From contig JALGTD010000028.1 of the NCBI GenBank assembly GCA_029821515.1, positions 1-10,324 on the forward strand: DNA of 10,324 nucleotides. The letters are read 5' to 3'. This stretch comes from Candidatus Zipacnadia bacterium (GTDB taxonomy: Bacteria; Armatimonadota; Zipacnadia; Zipacnadales; Zipacnadaceae). Both the position numbers and the translations under genes were made by a program. Position 1 is the stretch's first letter. Each line of letters begins with the position of its first letter. Shown here in pieces: positions 1 to 7,842 of this stretch. The notes beneath the pieces were generated by a model. The model did not search any database. It had not been told where the DNA came from and saw nothing but the letters and a program-made list of their open reading frames with translations.

Positions 1-91
1 CGCTGGATAGGCAAAAGTGGTTCTGCTCACTGCGATCCCTCTTCACGTATCCAAATAAGTGATCTTCTTAGTAGTGTGCTCACTCGGTGGG

Positions 92-97
92 TATACT
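92..97 (+). promoter_or_regulatory. Possible -10 element upstream of the 186-665 gene
   Basis: TATACT matches the sigma70 -10 consensus at five of six positions. A weak -35 candidate, TTAGTA, lies at 68-73 with an 18-bp spacer. Transcription would begin near 104, giving an untranslated leader of about 80 nt before the ATG at 186. If real, it also rules out the upstream GTG at 87 as the start, since that codon lies before the transcription start. The weak -35 keeps this tentative. Confidence 0.25.
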
Positions 98-171
98 TAC
101 ACTACAGTCAAACAATTGGGCTTGTCAACGTGAGCCTGTACGTCAGCAGGTAGTATGCAATAGGCCACTAA

Positions 172-177
172 AAGGGG
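172..177 (+). promoter_or_regulatory. Ribosome binding site that decides the start at 186
   Basis: AAGGGG lies 8 nt before the ATG at 186. A second purine run, AGGAG at 179-183, is too close to the ATG to be the main site. The alternative GTG at 87 would add 33 residues with no membrane or signal character in front of a typical positively charged anchor, so the ATG is preferred. Confidence 0.5.
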
Positions 178-185
178 CAGGAGAA

Positions 186-665
186 ATGATCATCTCGCGC
201 CGCACCTTTTTCCTCATAGCGGGGCTTGTCGTGCTGGCAGTCGTTATCGTGGTCGTCTGGTGGCTTGCTCGCTCACCGAAGACCGACCGTCAACAGATAG
301 TTGAGCTCCTAAGCCGCACAGAGCGGGCTGTTGAGCACAAAGACCTCGGTGGCACGATGCGAGCCATATCCAAAGATTACGCTGACGGCACCTATAGCAA
401 GGGAGAGCTGCGGCGCGCAGTGGTCGCCGGATTTCGCCAGGTCAGCACTATCAGAATTACTCCGGCTTTGCATAAGTTGGAAATTACCGGGCAGCATGCC
501 CGCGCCGAACTCGATGTTGATGTATGGATAGACTCCAATAGTCCCCGTCCGACTATGGACATATCAATATGGGCGGAATTGAGCAAGGAAAGCGGCGAGT
601 GGTTGGTGACCAGTGCAGGCGGTGACTGGCCGAATATCCCCGAACAGTCTTTCCCCTATCAGTGA
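186..665 (+). CDS. Small membrane-anchored protein, NTF2-like fold suspected
   Basis: A 159-residue protein. It opens with a short basic stretch (Arg5, Arg6) and one long hydrophobic segment at about residues 9-28, ending in two Trp, which reads as an N-terminal membrane anchor with the remainder outside the cytoplasm. The soluble part starts with a helix (about 34-50, QQIVELLSRTERAVEHKD), then a second helical stretch (about 72-85), then alternating beta strands (about 88-145). This helix-then-curved-sheet order is typical of NTF2/SnoaL/DUF4440-like domains, a fold used for ligand binding or as an accessory domain. No catalytic residues can be assigned. The ATG at 186 is chosen over an in-frame GTG at 87 because of the Shine-Dalgarno site and the hydrophobic anchor right behind it. 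The gene faces the OPT-like gene, with only 20 bp between the two stop codons. The NTF2 assignment rests on secondary-structure pattern, not on a motif. Confidence 0.75.
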   Translation: MIISRRTFFLIAGLVVLAVVIVVVWWLARSPKTDRQQIVELLSRTERAVEHKDLGGTMRAISKDYADGTYSKGELRRAVVAGFRQVSTIRITPALHKLEITGQHARAELDVDVWIDSNSPRPTMDISIWAELSKESGEWLVTSAGGDWPNIPEQSFPYQ

Positions 666-685
666 TGACCCCAACAGTGTGCAGG

Positions 686-2671
686 TCAGAACGGCATCTG
701 TGAGACAGACTTTCCGATCAGTGCCAGGGCAATAGTGGCCATCCCCACCAATCCCATTCCGCAGGAGAAGCCAGCCATAAGAACGGTCGCGTAGAGTTTC
801 CAGCGGCGCGCGCCGAACCTGGGTATGAAGTAAAACTGGCTAATTAGCGCCCCGATCAGCTGCGGGATAACAGAGTGGGGCAAAATGCCGAAGCCCCGCA
901 CCACACCATAAATCAGCAGGACAGGCAGGCGCAAGGCGGATAGTCCCGCGTAAATGGCCAATGCCACCACGAACCCGCCAATGGCGAAGCTCTCGTTCCA
1001 CGCCTTGTAGAAGACGCTGGTTTCGGGATTGACGGTGGAGGTGAGCCACAACCCACGCTGAAGCGCGCTCAAGGGCCACATCTTCTGGGCGTAGGGATAG
1101 TACGACGAGGGAATAGGAGCCAAGCGCCAGACAAACCCCCAGAATATGAAGCTACAGATAATACTGATCGGAAGCATGATTAGCTCAGCTTTGATTAGGC
1201 TAGCGATCTTATTGCCGGTCAGTTCCAGCACGCGGAACTCCTGGGCAGCTCCACCCACATTAAACCTGGGTATCGGCGCAAACCAGATGTCAACACCCTT
1301 GTAACCACTGAAAATAATCGTGGCTTCCAGAACCATTGGCACACCCAGGAACTGGCCAGTCATTCCGATCATACGCGCATTGATATAGGACTCAAAAGGA
1401 CTGATCAAGAAAGCAAATCCGGCGATGATCCACGCTGGGAACCCGGGCACGAGGATGGCGCAAAGCACAACATAGGCCAATGCGGCAACTGCGTACACAC
1501 CAATAGGGATCCACAGAGGCAGATCGCCGCGGCCCTTGGGAACCACCCACCCCCCGTGTGTAACTTCGCCGCGTTCCCGGCTCTGACGGTCGTAGCGCCA
1601 CTTCCTGTATATCTCGTATCCGCCCATAACGGCTACGGCAAGCGAGGCACCAATTCCAACGCTGAAGTAGAAGTCGATCTGGTTGTAGAACATGGTATTG
1701 ATAGTATCCATGCCGGGCCGCCAGGTGTGGAGGATACCGGCCTTGAATAACATCGGGTTGACAATCGCCATACCTACAGTCGCAATGAAGCTACCCACAA
1801 CAGCCCAGAAGGGCACGACGAAGCCGCTGATGATGCTGCCCAGGTTGGTCATAAAGCCCATTGGCACAGCCGGCAGGACACTCTCGGTAGTCCGGGTCAA
1901 GTCTACCCACGGAATGGGGATGAGTTGAACCGGCTCGGTCATAATCACACCGGTGATGGTCGGAATGCCCAGGTAGATAGCGCCGAAAACCAAACCAACC
2001 ATTGCGCCAATGGAGAAGGTACGCCACCGCCAGGTTTCCTCCTTGCTGCTGGCCTCAGCCAATGCAGTAGCGCCCTGAGCCGTAATAGCAGCAAACGGGA
2101 AGGGCAGGTTCTCGTAGTCAGAGGTGATGCGAAACATCGAGTAGCCCATACCGAACCAGAACATCCGCCCGAGCAATCGTCCGATTACCGTGAGCACGAT
2201 AGGGATCACCCAGTCGGGATGGAAGAACGTCCGCTGGGCCAGCGCCGGAGAGTCAGCCGGGGGAACAATCCAGGTAGGCACACGGCTGGCGATACCCATA
2301 CCCTTAGCTGCAGGTGAGCGGACGAAATACTGCATCCACATAGAGCCGGCAAAGGCACCGCCAGCAAGAGCAAGCCCACCCTCCATGGAGGCCAGCGAAG
2401 CTGCGATATAATACAGAATATATACCTCGGCGCGTGACATAGTGACGTACGAACGCCGGGCGATCTCGGTGAACAGAATGATGGTTGTCCACTCTGCGGC
2501 CGGGCCAAGAGTCTGGCCGGCCATCAGCCCCAGGTAAATGGCGCCCGGCATCATCACAAAGCCGACGAACAGCGACCCCAAAATGGCCTTGGTGCCGAAG
2601 CCGTCAACGAATTCATCAGGCTGCTCCATCAAGTTGCGGTATAATTCTATTTCGGGGTCTATGTGAGCCAC
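686..2671 (-). CDS. OPT-like polytopic membrane transporter (DUF6785/DUF6784 type)
   Basis: A 661-residue integral membrane protein with about 12-14 hydrophobic segments. The clearest lie near residues 29-52, 83-107, 154-182, 220-242, 280-304, 386-409, 494-515, 562-592 and 625-652. The first segment (AILGSLFVGFVMMPGAIYLG, then LMAGQTLG) and the LPFPFAA stretch at about 189-195 followed by a helix and a GxIYLGIP segment resemble the oligopeptide transporter (OPT) superfamily, which imports peptides or metal chelates with cations. The match is partial, so I treat it as a divergent OPT-like family, probably the one annotated DUF6785/DUF6784; this name is from memory. The start is GTG at 2671, with GGAGG six bases upstream. 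A TTG at 2695 would add eight residues but lacks such a site. It is the last gene of the minus-strand operon, 72 bp after the giant permease, which suggests a shared purpose such as solute uptake. No intrinsic terminator is visible after the stop. Confidence 0.8.
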   Translation of the reverse strand: MAHIDPEIELYRNLMEQPDEFVDGFGTKAILGSLFVGFVMMPGAIYLGLMAGQTLGPAAEWTTIILFTEIARRSYVTMSRAEVYILYYIAASLASMEGGLALAGGAFAGSMWMQYFVRSPAAKGMGIASRVPTWIVPPADSPALAQRTFFHPDWVIPIVLTVIGRLLGRMFWFGMGYSMFRITSDYENLPFPFAAITAQGATALAEASSKEETWRWRTFSIGAMVGLVFGAIYLGIPTITGVIMTEPVQLIPIPWVDLTRTTESVLPAVPMGFMTNLGSIISGFVVPFWAVVGSFIATVGMAIVNPMLFKAGILHTWRPGMDTINTMFYNQIDFYFSVGIGASLAVAVMGGYEIYRKWRYDRQSRERGEVTHGGWVVPKGRGDLPLWIPIGVYAVAALAYVVLCAILVPGFPAWIIAGFAFLISPFESYINARMIGMTGQFLGVPMVLEATIIFSGYKGVDIWFAPIPRFNVGGAAQEFRVLELTGNKIASLIKAELIMLPISIICSFIFWGFVWRLAPIPSSYYPYAQKMWPLSALQRGLWLTSTVNPETSVFYKAWNESFAIGGFVVALAIYAGLSALRLPVLLIYGVVRGFGILPHSVIPQLIGALISQFYFIPRFGARRWKLYATVLMAGFSCGMGLVGMATIALALIGKSVSQMPF

Positions 2672-2677
2672 ACGACA

Positions 2678-2682
2678 CCTCC
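2678..2682 (-). promoter_or_regulatory. Ribosome binding site for the OPT-like gene
   Basis: GGAGG on the minus strand, 6 nt before the GTG at 2671. It is a near-perfect Shine-Dalgarno site at ideal spacing and decides for the GTG start over the upstream TTG at 2695. Confidence 0.7.
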
Positions 2683-2743
2683 GACATAACACCAAACTCA
2701 GTTCGGTAACTTTTCAGGCCTGATCGGCCAAGCCGGGCACCAG

Positions 2744-5700
2744 CTAGGCCTCAACCTGGACTTCTGATGAGCCTTCGACAAGCAACTCCTCAGCCCGCCT
2801 GCCATATTCTTCCTTTTGATCAATCGGGAATGTTCGCCACAACAGGTACTGCTTACGGAGGATATTTATGAAGTTGCGAGTAACCCGTAGCCAGGAGGTA
2901 TCATCGCCGCTGACCCGCAGGATGTCAGCGTAAATCTCAAAAATCTCCTCATCTTCCGTCGGTACAGTCCCAATGGTCAGCTTCTCCGAGACTCCCAGGT
3001 CGTAGGGAGCCAGCCACACCATCGACTTCAGAGCATAGCCTCCCCCATATCCATAATCGCTCTTAACAAGCTCAATTTCACCAGTGGAGAACTGCCCTAA
3101 TGAGTAGTCAGTATGGGCAGTGAAGTACTCGTGCAGGTACATATTCACGCCCAGGGCCTGGTCACCGGTGACCGTGAAGGGTAGCACGATGTGCATCCTG
3201 TCACCTTCAGGCTCGGGCATCGTCCAGTGCCGTTCGATACCAGGCATAGCGATATTGGAGGCCCGCCGCGCCGGGTAGATGACCGAGGCCAGCACCGTGG
3301 CCATAATAATTAGCGTGGCCAGCACGGCCGACAACGATGAGTAGTTGAGGTTAAGTCCGGTTACCAGATGAGTTTGCACCAGAACCCGTGCAGTAACCTG
3401 CCCCAACAGGTAGCCGATAATAGCACCCAGGATAGCATAGACACTGGCTTCGGCCACGAACAGTGCCGCAACATGAGTAGGAGCCAATCCCAAGGAGCTA
3501 TAAATATAGATCTCATGCACTCGTTCATAGACTGACCCCAGCATCGTATTAAGAACGATAGCGGCCGCTATGAGGATAGGTATGATCAGATCGGTCATAC
3601 CGCTGAAGCCGGTAGTGCCGATGGAGCTGCACAAATATGTCCGCCCTTCGACGCCCCCGTATATATTAAGATCAATACGCTGGACAAGTTCATCCAATAT
3701 CTCGTTAACTGCCGCCGAATCATTAATACCGATCGCCACTGAGCGTAGCGAACCGCCCATGTTCAGCAGAAAACTGTAGGGCACGATAGCCATCTGGTCG
3801 GGGGCCAAGTGGATATATTCGCGGCGCTGCTCGGCCTTGGAAGTTCTGCGTGCAGTTGTGCTCTGCTGTTCAGCCTCCTGCCCGAATTGCTGCTGGGTGA
3901 CCATAAAGTCAACGGGGCTGAGCACCTCACCATCGAGATCGGCAAGGTCGCTCAACTGACCGGAGTCAATGATGCCGATAACCCGCAGCTCTTTGCCGAA
4001 GATGCTCACGGTAGCAGTTCCCACCTGCTCGGTTCCGATCTCCAAGTGACTGGCTACCGCATCAGGCAGCAGGCATACGTCCTTCTCGCCTTCTTCGAAC
4101 CATCGTCCGCCGCCACGCACGACCTTGTCAATTCCAGTTACCTGAGACTCCGAGGGCATCAGTCCAAGCAGGGCGGTAGCATTGTACGACTGGTTGCCGC
4201 GGCGAATAGCAACAAACGACTGTTCCTGGGGACTGCCGGAGTAATACCAACTGCGAGCCGCCACCGGATGCTGGTCGCCGAACTCGTTACTGAGGATTCG
4301 CTCGGTAGCCTCACCAACCGGTAACCAACCTAAGTCCCGGATCATTATTCCATCGTATTCGGCAAACCGTGGCAATAGCAGCTTAGTAGTGCGGGTCTGC
4401 TGCACTATCGAGGTGAATGAAAGCACCGTGAATGTCAATAACACCAACGTGGTGGCTGTGAGCAGGGTTCGCACCTTCCGACGCCGCATATTTGATATCC
4501 CCAGATTAAAGGCGGCTGCCGAAGCCCCCAGGCGGCCGACGTCGGCACTGTGCATGCCTGTCTGCTTATACCGAACTGCCTTCATCTGCTCTTCAAATTT
4601 CTGGACTATGATGCCTATTACAACTGCGCTGAGCGCAAGAATGATGAAGGCGAGTAAAATGATAGCCGGAGTGAACGTGATGGCAAAGGCCGGGTGGACA
4701 AGTGCAATAATGATAAAGACCGCCAAAAAGATGCCCAGATTACCGGCAATCTGGCCGGTAATGCCGGGAGAGGCAATTAACAAACGCTCGGTGAAGAAAG
4801 CAAACGGCAGCAGCAGTGCCAGGTAGAATATAATACCCTTGATTACGTCGTTTTCGGTGGCACGCACCTGAGGATAGGCACTGGACTCTTTGCTCCAGGC
4901 TGACCGAGCGCTGCTAAAGAATTTATCATACTGGCGCGCCCGCAGGAAGCTCGCCGCTTCATCCAGTTCCTCTCGGGCCCGCTGGTGAGTATCCTGAACC
5001 CGGTCGTTCTCGATACCGTGCTTCACCAATCGCCTAATGCGGTACTCATCGAGGCGCCACATATCCACTGCTACCCGATAAGGCGTGGCGTACAACGACG
5101 GATTGGCATCGGCCAGGTACCCAATTCCGGTAGGAGCATCGTCCGTAGAGTCGATGAGTAGAAGCTGCAAACCCAGCAGACTGGCGCCCATGGTGACTTT
5201 CACGCGCATACCAGGCGGAGCGAATACTACCGCTACCGGCTCGTAGCTGGAAGTCAGCTCCTTGGGCGGGATGGGCAAGGCATAGCCATATTCAGTGGGT
5301 GCTGCATCGCTGGTACTGTCGTAGACGTATATTTCCGAAAGCAACTCGAAGAACCGCTGGTCAATCATATCGTAGATGGCCATAGGTCGGCAATGAAACA
5401 GCACCACCGTCGCGGGCTTTATAGGCTGGTTAAGCGCGAAGGTAATAGGCTCAGCCACAGCCCCATTGACGCCCTGATCGGGGGCCATGCGGATTGCCCC
5501 GGTCTGCTCGTCCAGCTTGTAGCCTTCGACGGTGACACTATCAGCCACGGCTCGCACATTGGGAAGACCAACAAGTGAGTATCGCCCGCCGCGCTTGTCG
5601 GGTTTCTCTCTGCCAGTTGCCTCATCTATCTCCCCGCGGTTCGACAGGCCGAAAGCCTGGCCCCGCACTCCCATGCAGGTCTTCTGGCGCGGGCGGGCCA

Positions 5701-7750
5701 GGGCAATGGCCCGGGGTACAGACTTGTCAGGAAAGGTGGCCTCTTGAGGGTCAAATTCAACCAGTCGGCCTTTGACCTCGACGAAGTTATCGGCCAGCTC
5801 AATTTCATAAAGATCTTCAGGCTGCTCCAGCGAAATCAGATCGGCCAGCAAACAGCTCAAAAACCGCGTCTGCACAACCAGATTGTCAACGTCCACTTCT
5901 GCGGGCACGTCAAGGGGAGTATCCACCAGCGGCCGAGAATCGTCAACAGTAGCAAAACCCAGGCCTGGTATTCCCCCAAGCGTGGGCACCTCGCTGGACA
6001 GAGCCAGCCGCCCTGCCATATAGGTATGCCACTTCTTGCCCTTAATGGCATTTATGCCATCAGCGAAGTGGCTCTCGGCAGGAAGGGAAAGCTCCCGGCC
6101 GATTAACTCGGCATATTCGCGGGCCTTCTTACCAATCTCGGAAAATCGCCACTGGTCGCCCTCGTTATAGTTGTAGTAGTAAGCCTTGTAAAACAGGCCA
6201 AATGTGTCGTTGTGACTGGAGAGGTCAACCGAAAACCACAGATAGATATTCTCTTCACTGAAATCGAGAGCAGCAGTTAGACGATTGAGCGCTGCCTTAG
6301 TTTTCTCCAATGCAGCGGTTTTTTGCTGATCACTGGCCTCACGACTCAGATCGCGAGCCTCGCTAATTGCTCGCTTGACCCTGATAGCCTCTTCTTGGAT
6401 GCTGACTACGCGCTTGCCAAACTTATCAACCAATCGCTTGCGCTCGGCAAGCTCCCCTTTTGTTAACTGATAGGCAACCAGTTTACCAGCATTGGGATTA
6501 GTCCTGCGGGCATATCCAACAACTCGCTCCAGCAAATCAGCCTTCTCGACAGCAGCGTTGACTCTGGATAGCAGCGGTTTGAGGCCACGAAGTTGCTCGT
6601 CAAGCGGGCGGGGCTTGCGCTCCAGTCGGTATTGCCCGACCGGCTCAGTCCACAGCCGCTGAGTCACAGTCTCAATTCCTTTGCGCGCCTCCTGAGCTAC
6701 CGCGAACAGTCTCTTGACATGTGGATCGCTGCGCGCGCCCCGGATACGCTCACGAATAAATCTCTTCGTGCCATCCAGCCCCTCAAAGTGGCCGGCGGTA
6801 GCCAGGAATACTACACTGCGCTTGGGGGGATGCTCTTTGAATGCTTTGATGAGTTGAAAGAGGGCAGCAATGCTGGAGGCGTTCTCCGCCCCAGGCGCCC
6901 GTGTAGGCGTGATGGAGATGGAATCGTAGTAAGCCTGAATTACCACTTGCTGCTTGCTGAGGCGGGGGTCGGTCCCCTGAATACGTCCGGTGATGTTTTG
7001 GGCGGTGACTTCCTTCCACTCCATATCGCATTTGACAGTGACCTGGGTGTCGGGATTGGCTGTCAGATGCGCAAGCAGGTAGTCGGCAGCTTCTTTCGGC
7101 ACCCAGAACCGGGGAATATTCACCGGCATAGATAGGAACTTTTCTTCCGCCTCACCACGCAAAGTTGTATCCGGCTCAACGAACAACACAGCCTGGGCAC
7201 CCAAAAGCGGCGCATTGAACCACCGGTTACCACAATTGAAGTCAACCATCACTATACTATCGGTGACTTCCAAACCATTGAAGGAACGCAGTTCCCCATT
7301 ACCGGCGTAGATGAGCTTGCCGGTTAGGCCATCCGCTGGTGTCTTCGGACAGCGCACCAAGTTGGGCCAAATGGGTAAGATCTCCAACTGTTGGCCATCT
7401 GAGGTAGTCACAGTCGCCGCCGGTCCTTTTGCTGGATCAGACCATGGCACAAGTGTAGTGAACTCTTCGACAGTAACTTTCTGGAGGCCCAATTCACGGA
7501 AACGCCGCTCGACTAGGTGGGCAGCCTGCTGGCACCCAGGGTAGCCAGTGACCCGACTATCGTATGCTGCCAGCCGGTCGATAGTCTGTGCGATTCCGTC
7601 CCGTGAGACCATCCCGGCTACTGCCTCATAATCCGTCTCAGAGGTCAGGACTGGCTCCTCTATTTGCCCATTACCCAAACCTCCACTAATCAGCAGCCAC
7701 CATAGGATTCCAACCAGAATAGAAGAGCTTCTCCAATACCGCATACTCAC
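2744..7750 (-). CDS. Giant FtsX-type ABC permease with inactive-looking M28 peptidase domain
   Basis: A 1668-residue inner-membrane protein. Order seen: signal peptide or first membrane segment (about 5-24); periplasmic M28-like fold with a PA-like insertion (about 45-640; PA-like part about 140-230); a charged helical insertion (about 335-500); beta-rich domains (about 645-860); a helical stretch (about 900-960); three membrane segments (about 968-990, 1003-1020, 1025-1050); then the FtsX core: coupling helix and membrane segment (about 1080-1117), periplasmic domain (1118-1385), and three more membrane segments (about 1387-1405, 1426-1450, 1471-1493). The loop ERVHEIYIYSSLGLAP (1409-1424) and the PARRA motif after the last segment are classic for MacB/FtsX permeases. 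A C-terminal tail of about 170 residues should be cytoplasmic. The M28 metal ligands are largely replaced (see findings). It follows the ABC ATPase gene by 92 bp and is its likely partner. Start: GTG 7750 (AGGTGG 10 nt upstream) or ATG 7744 (AGGTGAG just upstream). They differ by two residues; numbering is from the GTG. Confidence 0.9.
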   Translation of the reverse strand: MSMRYWRSSSILVGILWWLLISGGLGNGQIEEPVLTSETDYEAVAGMVSRDGIAQTIDRLAAYDSRVTGYPGCQQAAHLVERRFRELGLQKVTVEEFTTLVPWSDPAKGPAATVTTSDGQQLEILPIWPNLVRCPKTPADGLTGKLIYAGNGELRSFNGLEVTDSIVMVDFNCGNRWFNAPLLGAQAVLFVEPDTTLRGEAEEKFLSMPVNIPRFWVPKEAADYLLAHLTANPDTQVTVKCDMEWKEVTAQNITGRIQGTDPRLSKQQVVIQAYYDSISITPTRAPGAENASSIAALFQLIKAFKEHPPKRSVVFLATAGHFEGLDGTKRFIRERIRGARSDPHVKRLFAVAQEARKGIETVTQRLWTEPVGQYRLERKPRPLDEQLRGLKPLLSRVNAAVEKADLLERVVGYARRTNPNAGKLVAYQLTKGELAERKRLVDKFGKRVVSIQEEAIRVKRAISEARDLSREASDQQKTAALEKTKAALNRLTAALDFSEENIYLWFSVDLSSHNDTFGLFYKAYYYNYNEGDQWRFSEIGKKAREYAELIGRELSLPAESHFADGINAIKGKKWHTYMAGRLALSSEVPTLGGIPGLGFATVDDSRPLVDTPLDVPAEVDVDNLVVQTRFLSCLLADLISLEQPEDLYEIELADNFVEVKGRLVEFDPQEATFPDKSVPRAIALARPRQKTCMGVRGQAFGLSNRGEIDEATGREKPDKRGGRYSLVGLPNVRAVADSVTVEGYKLDEQTGAIRMAPDQGVNGAVAEPITFALNQPIKPATVVLFHCRPMAIYDMIDQRFFELLSEIYVYDSTSDAAPTEYGYALPIPPKELTSSYEPVAVVFAPPGMRVKVTMGASLLGLQLLLIDSTDDAPTGIGYLADANPSLYATPYRVAVDMWRLDEYRIRRLVKHGIENDRVQDTHQRAREELDEAASFLRARQYDKFFSSARSAWSKESSAYPQVRATENDVIKGIIFYLALLLPFAFFTERLLIASPGITGQIAGNLGIFLAVFIIIALVHPAFAITFTPAIILLAFIILALSAVVIGIIVQKFEEQMKAVRYKQTGMHSADVGRLGASAAAFNLGISNMRRRKVRTLLTATTLVLLTFTVLSFTSIVQQTRTTKLLLPRFAEYDGIMIRDLGWLPVGEATERILSNEFGDQHPVAARSWYYSGSPQEQSFVAIRRGNQSYNATALLGLMPSESQVTGIDKVVRGGGRWFEEGEKDVCLLPDAVASHLEIGTEQVGTATVSIFGKELRVIGIIDSGQLSDLADLDGEVLSPVDFMVTQQQFGQEAEQQSTTARRTSKAEQRREYIHLAPDQMAIVPYSFLLNMGGSLRSVAIGINDSAAVNEILDELVQRIDLNIYGGVEGRTYLCSSIGTTGFSGMTDLIIPILIAAAIVLNTMLGSVYERVHEIYIYSSLGLAPTHVAALFVAEASVYAILGAIIGYLLGQVTARVLVQTHLVTGLNLNYSSLSAVLATLIIMATVLASVIYPARRASNIAMPGIERHWTMPEPEGDRMHIVLPFTVTGDQALGVNMYLHEYFTAHTDYSLGQFSTGEIELVKSDYGYGGGYALKSMVWLAPYDLGVSEKLTIGTVPTEDEEIFEIYADILRVSGDDTSWLRVTRNFINILRKQYLLWRTFPIDQKEEYGRRAEELLVEGSSEVQVEA

Positions 7751-7759
7751 CTAGCATTC

Positions 7760-7774
7760 ACCACCTAAAGTGGT
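7760..7774 (-). promoter_or_regulatory. Small hairpin over the ribosome binding site of the giant permease
   Basis: ACCAC and GTGGT form a perfect 5-bp stem with a 5-nt loop, extendable by one U-G pair in the mRNA. The 3' arm contains AGGTGG, the Shine-Dalgarno candidate for the GTG start at 7750. Folding would hide that site and favour the ATG at 7744, which has its own AGGTGAG. The stem is short, so a regulatory role is only possible. Confidence 0.3.
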
Positions 7775-7842
7775 ATTTGACACTGCCTGTGCGAGGCTAC
7801 CGGCCGACGGCCGCCCCTTGTGTGCGGTCTGTCAACTTGCTG

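Noticed and set aside
1..153. Frame open from the left edge to a TAG at 151-153 (50 codons)
   Set aside because: No start is visible, the composition is not protein-like, and a promoter candidate and the next gene's leader overlap it. It could be the tail of an upstream gene, but nothing supports that.
87..185. N-terminal extension of the first gene from a GTG at 87
   Set aside because: It has no ribosome binding site, overlaps the TATACT element, and places 33 unremarkable residues before a typical membrane anchor.
1925..2317. 130-codon plus-strand reading frame
   Set aside because: Antisense to the OPT-like gene; polar, low-complexity translation without recognisable features.
2672..2743. 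GGCC-GATCA-GGCC as a terminator between the giant permease and the OPT-like gene
   Set aside because: Only a 4-bp self-complementary stem and no T-run, so termination here is unlikely; the genes are treated as one operon.
3809..4324. 171-codon plus-strand reading frame
   Set aside because: Antisense to the FtsX core of the giant permease; no domain features and no ribosome binding site noted.
6593..7135. 180-codon plus-strand reading frame
   Set aside because: Antisense to the M28-like region; its coding character is explained by the real gene on the other strand.
5900..7620. Calling the N-terminal half an active M28 aminopeptidase
   Set aside because: At least four of the five metal-ligand positions are not His/Asp/Glu of the expected kind, so only the fold is claimed.
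7800..7815. GGCCG-A-CGGCC dyad between the ATPase and giant permease genes
   Set aside because: The stem can only form with 4 bp and a 3-nt loop, and there is no T-run; probably chance in GC-rich sequence.
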